11,684 nucleotides of DNA, from the NCBI GenBank assembly GCA_015485845.1, contig WFSU01000096.1, forward strand, positions 1 to 11,684. Reading direction: 5' to 3'. The position numbers and the translations under genes are program-made. How positions within the stretch are numbered: the stretch's first letter is position 1; each line of letters opens with the position of its first letter. This stretch comes from Nitratifractor sp. GTDB lineage: Bacteria; Campylobacterota; Campylobacteria; Campylobacterales; Sulfurovaceae. Shown here piece after piece: positions 6,935-11,684 of this stretch. The notes below the pieces were generated by a model that was not told the DNA's origin, searched no databases, and worked only from the letters and a program-made list of their open reading frames with translations.

Positions 6935-7830
6935 CAAAAACTCCTTTCAATCATCGACCGGGCAATTGCCTCGAGGGAAGTCTCCCCGGCTTGTTCCATC
7001 AATTCGACCGCTTCAGTGATCAGGCGTCGGGCTTCGTTGCGGCTACGGTCGATGGCGTGATGCTTCTCCATTTCGGTGCGGATCCACTGTTCATCCGCCG
7101 GTCGCAGGGGGCGGCCATGGAGCGCCACGAGGCGGTCACGTCCCGCTTCGTTGAGGGCTTCGTGGAGGTAAATGTACGGCAGGGTCGTTTTCCCTTCGGC
7201 AAAATCGTGCATCGCCGGTTTGCCCAGTGTGGCTGCATCCTCAGTAATGTCAAGCAGATCATCGATCATTTGAAAGGCTAACCCAAGGTTGCGTCCGTAC
7301 GTGCGATAGATGTTGCGATCTTTGCCCGAGAGGAGTGCAGCGGCTTCGGCACTGGCCTGGATGAGGGCGGCGGTTTTCTGATCGATCATGTTCAGGTACG
7401 CATCGCGGTCGGTATTGAACCGCTCGGCCAGCAGGATGTCGTTGCGCTCCCCGAGGCTGAGTCTCACGACGGCTTCGGAGATGACTTTGGCCACTTCCCG
7501 GCCGATGTCGTTGAGCTCGAGGAAGCCTTTGGAGTAGAGGACATCACCGAACATGATGGCGGTTTTGTTGTCAAAAGCGGCGTTGATGGAGGGGTGACCC
7601 CGGCGGACGTAGGCATCATCGAGTACGTCATCGTGCAGGAGGCTGGCGGCGTGGATCATTTCGACGATTGCCGCCGTTTTGACCGCAGGGAGAGATGTTC
7701 CGGCGATGGTGAGGATCAGCCGGGCACGCAGCCGCTTGCCGTGTGGCAGCCGGGCATAGAGCATCCGGGCGTCCGGGTCTCCGAGGTCGGCAATATATTG
7801 TTCGATTTTGCGTTCGACGGCTTCGAGCAC
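6934..7830 (-). CDS. ispB: Polyprenyl diphosphate synthase (quinone side-chain)
   Basis: A trans-prenyltransferase of 298 residues that condenses isopentenyl diphosphate onto an allylic primer. First aspartate-rich motif: LLHDDVLDD (64-72). Second: QMIDDLLD (187-194). Also GKRLRARL (31-38) near the N-terminus and EGKTTLPY (212-219). Residues just before the first motif are small (A62, S63); in this family bulky aromatic residues there limit chain length, so a long chain (C30-C40), as needed for menaquinone, is favoured over farnesyl or geranyl products. Chain length cannot be fixed from sequence. The homologue at the same place in H. pylori (HP0240) is called ispB. The GTG start at 7830 follows GGGGAG with a 4-nt spacer, 9 bases after the DUF2018 stop. 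The stop overlaps the hemA ATG. Confidence 0.95.
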   Translation of the reverse strand: MLEAVERKIEQYIADLGDPDARMLYARLPHGKRLRARLILTIAGTSLPAVKTAAIVEMIHAASLLHDDVLDDAYVRRGHPSINAAFDNKTAIMFGDVLYSKGFLELNDIGREVAKVISEAVVRLSLGERNDILLAERFNTDRDAYLNMIDQKTAALIQASAEAAALLSGKDRNIYRTYGRNLGLAFQMIDDLLDITEDAATLGKPAMHDFAEGKTTLPYIYLHEALNEAGRDRLVALHGRPLRPADEQWIRTEMEKHHAIDRSRNEARRLITEAVELMEQAGETSLEAIARSMIERSF

Positions 7831-7839
7831 GATGCTCCC

Positions 7840-8121
7840 CTACTCTTGCTGAGAGACGATGGCACCCACCGCTTCGATGTAGAGAGAATTTTTGGCATCC
7901 TCGAAGCGGGCAGCATCGGTGAACGGCAGCGTTTTAAGCATCTGCTCAAACTCTTCCTCGAGCCCCTTTTCTTCAAGCATAATCTCCATGATCGCCATCC
8001 GATCAAACAACTTATCCATTTCGTTGTTAACAATATCGGTATTGGCCATCCGGGCGATGTTGAAAAAGTTTTGCATAGGCGTTGTCACCAGATAATCGTC
8101 GTCTTCGTCAAAGATATTCAT
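7840..8121 (-). CDS. DUF2018 family small helical protein (HP0242-like)
   Basis: A 93-residue acidic protein without signal peptide or membrane segment. It matches in length, composition and position the Campylobacterota-specific DUF2018 family (PF09442). Its H. pylori member HP0242 has a solved structure, an intertwined pseudo-knotted helical homodimer, but no known function. Features seen: MNIFDEDDDY start, a predicted helix around MQNFFNIARMANTDIVNNEM (16-35), an acidic helix EIMLEEKGLEEEFEQML (46-62), and PFTDAARFEDAKNSLYIEA (66-84). It is the first gene of the operon. AGGAAA (8126-8131) lies 4 nt before the ATG and TATAAT at 8149-8154. Its constant link to polyprenyl synthase and hemA in the phylum suggests a shared physiological context, which is inference. 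Confidence 0.88.
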   Translation of the reverse strand: MNIFDEDDDYLVTTPMQNFFNIARMANTDIVNNEMDKLFDRMAIMEIMLEEKGLEEEFEQMLKTLPFTDAARFEDAKNSLYIEAVGAIVSQQE

Positions 8122-8148
8122 GTTGTTTCCTCGTTTTTAAAGGCGATT

Positions 8149-8154
8149 ATTATA
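8149..8154 (-). promoter_or_regulatory. Predicted -10 hexamer of the DUF2018-ispB-hemA-proS-fxsA-trx-hemC operon
   Basis: The minus strand reads TATAAT, a perfect -10, 28 bases upstream of the DUF2018 ATG, giving a predicted leader of about 20 nt. The position where a -35 would lie (about 8172-8177) does not resemble TTGACA, as is common in this phylum. No other promoter-like box of this quality was found between the seven operon genes, which are separated by at most 9 bases. Confidence 0.55.
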
Positions 8155-8239
8155 CACAAAAGGTTTTGGCGGGTGGCTGAATATCGATCCCCTGAGTGTG
8201 CGTTATTTTTGGGTTATCCTTTTACGTTACAATAAGCGT

Positions 8240-9571
8240 ATGAAACTGATACACTTCCTCGTCCTCCTCCTGACGGCTACCCTTACCCTCCATGCGGGTT
8301 ACACCCTCCGCCCTGCCTCCCGTCCACACAGTGCCCTCGACCGGATGACGTTTCATCGGGTAGCTGATATGCGGACGATCCCGCAGGATCCGGCGTGGTA
8401 TGCCCGACAGGCTCGTCCCATGAAGGTGATGACTCAGCTGCGGTACGATGCGGCATACAACCGGCGCTATTTCAAGCCCTGGCATATGCAGCGTTTCGGG
8501 GAGCCGCTTCAGGAGATGGAGTGGGCGTTTCGGATGGTACAGCGCCGCCCGGTCTACGACAATCGACACAAGCGAGTCCCCGAGAAAACGTGGCAATGGT
8601 GGGTCAAAAACGCCCATTTCGCTGCGTTCGATACCGTCAAAGGGTGTGCGGTGAGTGTCCGGCACACCAACCTACGGGCTCTCCCGACCCGTACCGCTGC
8701 CTACCGCGATCCGTGGAAAAATACCGAGGGGTTCCCGTTTGACTACAATCAGAACTCCGCCCTATACCCCAATACCCCCCTGTATGTTTCCCACTATTCA
8801 CTTGATGGCAAATGGGCGTTTGTCCACTCTCCCGACGCATACGGCTGGGTGCCGGTGCGGAACATTGCGAGAGTAAGCGGGGCGTTTATCCGTCGGTTCA
8901 AGACCGGTCGCTACGCCATGGCGGTGCGGGACAACATGGCACTCTACCACAACCGTCGCCGGGTGAGCCTCGTGAAGCTGGGTACCCTCTTCCCGATGGA
9001 TCGGCAGGGGCGGCATCTCCTTCTGGCGACACGGAGCCCCGGGGGCGAAGCCCGCATCGCCACCGTCAAACGCCCGTCCCTCGGGATGGTCGCCCCCAAA
9101 CCGCTGGCCTTCACCCCGGCCAATCTCGCCTACATCGCCCGCCAGCTCAAGCGTGATCCCTACGGCTGGGGCGGGATCGCCTACGGGCGGGATTGTTCGG
9201 CGACGACACGGGATTTTTTCGGTGTGTTCGGGATCTTTCTGCGGCGCAACTCCTCCGATCAGGCCAGAGACGGGGCACAGGTGATCGACATCAAAGCCCT
9301 CAAAGGACGCGCCAAAAAAGATGCCATCCTCCAGCATGCCCACCCTTTTCGATCGCTCCTCTATGTCCCCGGTCACATCGGCATTTACCTTGGCCGCCAC
9401 AAAAACGAGCCGGTACTGATGCACACGTACTGGGGTGTCCGCCTCAAAGACTACACCAAGTACACCCTCTCGCATACTGTCATCACCACCACCGAGCCGG
9501 GCAAGGAGCTCCCTAACCTTCGCCGCAAAAGTATGATGTCCAACACTTTGCAGAAAATTATCAATTTCTAA
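8240..9571 (+). CDS. Secreted SH3-domain NlpC/P60 cell-wall peptidase
   Basis: A 443-residue protein with a signal peptide (MKLIHFLVLLLTATLTLHA, 1-19), so it acts in the periplasm. Residues about 30-125 form an N-terminal region like the stabilising domain of SH3b1-NlpC proteins (PF12912). Residues about 135-280 hold two SH3-like segments (SVRHTNLRALPT at 139-150; GKWAFVHSPDAYGWVPV at 190-206; a second around 222-278). Residues 292-415 are the NlpC/P60 domain: YGWGGIAYGRDCSATTRDFF (308-327) with C319 as nucleophile, VPGHIGIYLG (376-385) with H379, and VLMHTYWG (392-399) with H395 as third residue. The family cleaves gamma-D-glutamyl-diamino acid bonds in peptidoglycan stem peptides. The start at 8240 gives an ideal signal peptide; the preceding bases hold no real Shine-Dalgarno. 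Divergent from the haem operon. Confidence 0.9.
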   Translation: MKLIHFLVLLLTATLTLHAGYTLRPASRPHSALDRMTFHRVADMRTIPQDPAWYARQARPMKVMTQLRYDAAYNRRYFKPWHMQRFGEPLQEMEWAFRMVQRRPVYDNRHKRVPEKTWQWWVKNAHFAAFDTVKGCAVSVRHTNLRALPTRTAAYRDPWKNTEGFPFDYNQNSALYPNTPLYVSHYSLDGKWAFVHSPDAYGWVPVRNIARVSGAFIRRFKTGRYAMAVRDNMALYHNRRRVSLVKLGTLFPMDRQGRHLLLATRSPGGEARIATVKRPSLGMVAPKPLAFTPANLAYIARQLKRDPYGWGGIAYGRDCSATTRDFFGVFGIFLRRNSSDQARDGAQVIDIKALKGRAKKDAILQHAHPFRSLLYVPGHIGIYLGRHKNEPVLMHTYWGVRLKDYTKYTLSHTVITTTEPGKELPNLRRKSMMSNTLQKIINF

Positions 9572-9621
9572 GGCAAATATGTTAAGATTGGCTATCATTT
9601 AATCAGACAGGAGTATACTCT

Positions 9622-10788
9622 TTGGATTCGCACCCTCCGTCGGGCTCTTCCGCCCAGCCTTCCGTTTTGCACATTTTTGGTGAGTATGGCGACATACTTT
9701 TCGGTACGATTTTTGCGGCACTGACGTATTATTTCCATCTCACCGGTCACACGTACCTCTCGACCCTCAGCGGCGCGATCGCCATCGGGGCGTTTTCAAT
9801 CACCGTCTCCGAGATCGCGGAGATCCTCGCGGAGCGCCTCGAAGAGCCGTATGCCAGCTTCGTCCTCACCTTCTCGGCGGTCGCGGTGGAGATCATCCTC
9901 CTCTACATGATCGTCCTCGAGTCGCTCCACACCCCGAGCGCTCTCGAGACGGTCAAGGGGGGGATCATTTCGGCGGTGATCGTGGATATGAACGTCCTGC
10001 TTGGTTTGGCGGTCTTCATCGGAGGGCTGAGCTACAAGGAGCAGGAGCACAACGAAGACACTTCCAGTACGTATACCACCATCCTCCTGGTCGCCTCCTC
10101 CTCCCTGCTGGTGCCGAGTATTATCAATTACACCGACAACAGCCGTGGATTGTTTGATGCCTCCGTTGCGATTGCGATTGTGCTGGTGCTGTTTTATGTG
10201 GCGATTTTCATCTTCCAGACCCGCACCCACTCCCATTTTTTCAAAGCTACAGCCAAGAGCCGCCTTTTTCGTATCAAAAAGCATCGTGACGAAGCCGAAG
10301 AGGAGGAAGATGACGACTACTTCTTCGATCGTCTTGGCAATGTCTGGAACTTCATCGCTATTTTCGGCTTTATTTTCTTCATCGGAATGCTGGCGGAAGT
10401 GTTTGCGACCGATGGGATGAAGATCGCCACCGAGATGGGGATCTCGACCGGTCTGGCGGGTCTGCTCATCGCGATCATCGCCGTCTCACCGGAGATCCTC
10501 ACCGCGATCAAAGCCGCCAGAGACGACGAGATCCAGCGGGTGGTCAACATCGCCATGGGAGCTTCGACGGTCTCGATCATGCTCACTGTTCCGGTGCTCA
10601 TGGGGCTGGCCTACCTCAACGGCATCACCCTCACTCTCGATTTCAACGCCTTCCAGATCGGTGCCCTGATCCTCACGATCGTCCTCGCATGGAAGACCAC
10701 CGACGACGGCGAGACCAATTATTTCGAGGGAATCAGTCATCTGATGTTCTTCGTCTCCTACGCGATCATCGCGACACTCTATCACTAA
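9622..10788 (+). CDS. chaA: ChaA/CaxA-type cation (Ca2+ or Na+/K+) proton antiporter
   Basis: A 388-residue inner-membrane protein with about 11 hydrophobic segments in two inverted halves. The half-repeat signatures of the Ca2+/cation antiporter family are visible: EEPYASFVLTFSAVAVEIIL (74-93) with E90, and the second-half AIIAVSPEILTAIKAAR (284-300) with E291, followed by NIAMGASTVSIMLTVPV (309-325). These match ChaA better than plant/yeast CAX. The central cytoplasmic loop carries an acidic run, DEAEEEEDDD (223-232), as in other members with an acidic motif. Ion preference (Ca2+, Na+ or K+) cannot be decided from sequence. The start is TTG at 9622, 8 nt after CAGGAG (9608-9613); no in-frame ATG precedes it. 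It lies 50 bases after the NlpC/P60 gene, with TATCAT at 9593-9598 as a weak candidate -10, so it may be co-transcribed or separate. Confidence 0.92.
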   Translation: MDSHPPSGSSAQPSVLHIFGEYGDILFGTIFAALTYYFHLTGHTYLSTLSGAIAIGAFSITVSEIAEILAERLEEPYASFVLTFSAVAVEIILLYMIVLESLHTPSALETVKGGIISAVIVDMNVLLGLAVFIGGLSYKEQEHNEDTSSTYTTILLVASSSLLVPSIINYTDNSRGLFDASVAIAIVLVLFYVAIFIFQTRTHSHFFKATAKSRLFRIKKHRDEAEEEEDDDYFFDRLGNVWNFIAIFGFIFFIGMLAEVFATDGMKIATEMGISTGLAGLLIAIIAVSPEILTAIKAARDDEIQRVVNIAMGASTVSIMLTVPVLMGLAYLNGITLTLDFNAFQIGALILTIVLAWKTTDDGETNYFEGISHLMFFVSYAIIATLYH

Positions 10789-10812
10789 TATTATCAAATA
10801 TAGTTTTCACTG

Positions 10813-10848
10813 TTTTCCCCTCGATTTTTTATAAAGTTCGAGGGAAAA
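10813..10848 (+). terminator. Stem-loop after the antiporter gene, possible (atypical) terminator
   Basis: CCCTCGA (10818-10824) pairs perfectly with TCGAGGG (10838-10844) around a 13-base AT-rich loop. With one bulged C (10817), TTTT at 10813-10816 can extend the pairing with AAAA at 10845-10848. It lies 25 bases after the stop codon, where a terminator is expected, but no T-run follows on either strand, so it is not a standard intrinsic terminator. It could instead protect the transcript's 3' end. Confidence 0.35.
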
Positions 10849-11202
10849 GTTCCGAAAATAACTCCAGGGAATTCTCGAGAAAACCATAGAGGATTCTCAT
10901 GTGAAATATGAAAGAATTATCATAATTTTTTCTCTGACATTTCAAGCGGATATCCAGAAAAACACTCCGTAAAATCCCAGCAATGAATTTTATAAATATT
11001 TGTAAACGATAAAATAGTTTTACGTATAAATAAGCCATAATACGACATGTTTGAATATACTAAATTTCTATTTGCATCATGACAAATTTATATTTTTTCT
11101 AAAAAAATATTCAACAAAAGCACTAAAATATCTGAAAACAACATGGAATTCTTATACATTTTGAAAAGAGAATTTTTGGGAATATTTCTGCCACCCTTCC
11201 CT

Positions 11203-11223
11203 GGAATTCATTGAGAAATATGG
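11203..11223 (+). repeat. Degenerate GGAATTC...GAGAAA repeat (best-matching copy; others at 10868 and 11145)
   Basis: GGAATTC occurs three times within 342 bases (10868-10874, 11145-11151, 11203-11209). The first and third are followed after 2-3 bases by GAGAAA, the second after 9 bases by TTGAAAA. Looser relatives occur at 10891 (GGATTCTC) and 11263 (TATTCAGGAGAAA). These could be eroded copies of a repeated element or chance in AT-rich DNA. Confidence 0.25.
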
Positions 11224-11241
11224 CTTAGATCTAAAAATATT

Positions 11242-11255
11242 TATGAATATTCATA
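11242..11255. repeat. Perfect 14-bp palindrome TATGAATATTCATA
   Basis: Fully self-complementary across 14 bases, with a separate 10-bp palindrome (TTAGATCTAA) just upstream at 11225-11234. Such sites can bind dimeric regulators, but no adjacent gene is present to be regulated, and AT-rich DNA makes palindromes commoner. Confidence 0.3.
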
Positions 11256-11485
11256 TTGGGAAGTATTCAGGAGAAAGCAAAGACATATTAATGAATATAC
11301 AGCTGAGTAATTTTCTGTTTTACGATGAAAATATTGAGGTAAATATTGCAGTGATATTTTTCTTGATAGAAATGGTTGCACGTGTTGCTTGACTTATCCC
11401 CTACTCTTCTTCTTTTTGTTGGTAGTTCCTTTGGTAGCAATCCCCCTCTTTTACACCGGATAATAAATTTACTGAGAGATAATGT

Positions 11486-11539
11486 CCCGATGATAAATTT
11501 TTACTCTTTGTATTTACTGAACATAGATCGGGGTTTTAT
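11486..11539 (+). terminator. Possible terminator: CCCGAT / ATCGGG stem followed by TTTTATT
   Basis: CCCGAT (11486-11491) can pair with ATCGGG (11527-11532); after one more G, TTTTATT follows at 11534-11540. The loop is long (35 bases), which weakens the call. It lies directly upstream of the IS hairpins, so it could stop outside transcription from entering the transposase gene, as is known for IS200-type elements, or mark the outer edge of the element. Low confidence. Confidence 0.25.
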
Positions 11540-11566
11540 TGTCCCAAAAACGATAGTCCAAAACTA

Positions 11567-11581
11567 TGCACTTTCAGTGCA
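11567..11581 (+). repeat. Subterminal hairpin of the IS left end (TGCACT-TTC-AGTGCA)
   Basis: A perfect 6-bp stem with 3-base loop 36 bases before the transposase start codon. Size and position suit the imperfect-palindrome hairpin bound by TnpA of the IS200/IS605 family; the role is inferred. Confidence 0.55.
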
Positions 11582-11616
11582 AGGCTTTAGCTTCTACAAA
11601 TGTGTTAGAATGTCGT

Positions 11617-11684
11617 ATGAGAAGAAGTGGTCATACCGTCAGTCAGATGCAGGCTCATATTGTGTGGGTAACCAAATACCGTTA
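11617..11684 (+). CDS. tnpA: IS200/IS605 family transposase TnpA (Y1 HUH), N-terminal fragment at window edge
   Basis: Only 22 codons are visible before the window ends. They read MRRSGHTVSQMQAHIVWVTK followed by YR. The QxHIVWVTKYR block is the first beta-strand signature of the small Y1-type HUH transposases (Transposase_IS200-like, about 130-155 residues). The HUH pair and catalytic tyrosine lie outside the window, so integrity cannot be judged. The ATG at 11617 lacks a clear ribosome site and follows a 5-bp hairpin (11592-11610), consistent with the poorly translated transposases of this family. An ATG at 11610 is in another frame and gives no recognisable protein. Confidence 0.85.
   Translation, partial: MRRSGHTVSQMQAHIVWVTKYR

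Larger units (their letters stand above)
10789..11550. other. AT-rich non-coding island between the antiporter gene and the IS element
   Basis: About 760 bases with no convincing gene on either strand. Composition is very different from the flanking genes (13 of 60 bases G/C at 11041-11100 and again at 11101-11160, against 39 of 60 at 9781-9840). The largest open frame, 69 codons on the minus strand (10829-11038), has no family resemblance and its codons merely reflect the AT-rich background. The stretch contains short palindromes, repeated GGAATTC-based words and a candidate terminator (described separately). Old horizontally acquired or decayed DNA adjoining the IS is the likeliest reading. 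Confidence 0.7.
11553..11684 (+). mobile_element. IS200/IS605-family insertion sequence, left end (continues beyond the window)
   Basis: Three small hairpins precede the Y1 transposase start: ATAGT-N5-ACTAT (11553-11567), TGCACT-TTC-AGTGCA (11567-11581) and TTCTA-N9-TAGAA (11592-11610). IS200/IS605 elements lack terminal inverted repeats and instead have subterminal hairpins that TnpA recognises in single-stranded DNA; the 6-bp hairpin with 3-base loop fits that role. The true left boundary (a cleavage tetra- or pentanucleotide upstream) cannot be fixed from one end. TTAC at 11501-11504 and 11514-11517 are candidates, as in IS608. The body and right end lie outside the window. Confidence 0.75.

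Noticed and set aside
6935..6937. TTG as the hemA start
   Set aside because: The adjacent ATG at 6934 has better spacing from AAGGAG and forms the same TGATG overlap seen at hemA-proS.
8198..8239. 14-residue N-terminal extension of the NlpC/P60 protein
   Set aside because: The extension places basic and polar residues before an otherwise ideal signal peptide starting at 8240; no ribosome site supports it.
10829..11038. 69-codon open frame on the minus strand in the AT-rich island
   Set aside because: No family resemblance or neighbouring partner; composition mirrors the AT-rich background, and it runs antisense over the stem-loop after chaA.
10789..11550. CRISPR array or retron-like element in the AT-rich island
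   Set aside because: The repeated words are short and irregularly spaced, there are no uniform spacers, no Cas or reverse transcriptase gene is present, and no long structured RNA is evident.
11610..11684. Alternative ATG for the transposase at 11610
   Set aside because: It is in another frame and yields a protein with no match to Y1 transposases, whereas 11617 gives the QAHIVWVTKYR signature.

Overview
The window looks like a chromosomal segment of a Campylobacterota (former Epsilonproteobacteria) organism. The main evidence is the minus-strand gene order DUF2018, polyprenyl diphosphate synthase, hemA, proS, hemC. From memory this matches the Helicobacter pylori block HP0242-HP0240-HP0239-HP0238-HP0237, and DUF2018 is a family essentially confined to this phylum. 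The coding DNA is GC-rich for the phylum (for example 39 of 60 bases are G/C at 9781-9840). This points to a free-living, probably chemolithotrophic member such as a Nitratifractor- or Sulfurovum-like lineage rather than a host-associated Helicobacter or Campylobacter; the genus is inference.

Minus strand, read right to left from 8121 to 1718: seven tightly packed genes that probably form one operon, with a perfect TATAAT -10 hexamer just upstream of the first. They are DUF2018, polyprenyl diphosphate synthase, glutamyl-tRNA reductase (hemA), prolyl-tRNA synthetase (proS), the membrane protein FxsA, a periplasmic CPFC thioredoxin-fold protein, and porphobilinogen deaminase (hemC). Several junctions overlap (TGATG twice; a 56-nt out-of-frame overlap of fxsA with the thioredoxin-fold gene) or are one to nine bases apart, so translation is probably coupled. 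The operon combines two steps of haem synthesis (HemA, HemC), the isoprenoid chain of the respiratory quinone, one tRNA charging enzyme and two envelope proteins.

Further left on the same strand, a solitary secreted protein with two PilJ-like helical repeats (868-1653) sits between hemC and a UbiD-family menaquinone decarboxylase (814 to the left edge, truncated by the window). The UbiD gene has its own TATAAT. Haem, isoprenoid chain and quinone decarboxylation together supply electron-transport cofactors.

Plus strand from 8240: a secreted SH3/NlpC-P60 cell-wall hydrolase transcribed divergently from the operon, then a ChaA-type cation/proton antiporter with a TTG start.

From 10789 to about 11550 the composition drops sharply (13 of 60 bases G/C at 11041-11100). 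No convincing gene is present there, only palindromes, degenerate repeats and a possible terminator. The window ends inside an IS200/IS605-family element: a cluster of small hairpins followed by the first 22 codons of a Y1 (TnpA) transposase. I did not find a clear new defence or other novel system. The most interesting items are the double-PilJ secreted protein, the thioredoxin-fold/fxsA insertion in the haem operon with its long antiphase overlap, and the AT-rich island next to the IS element.
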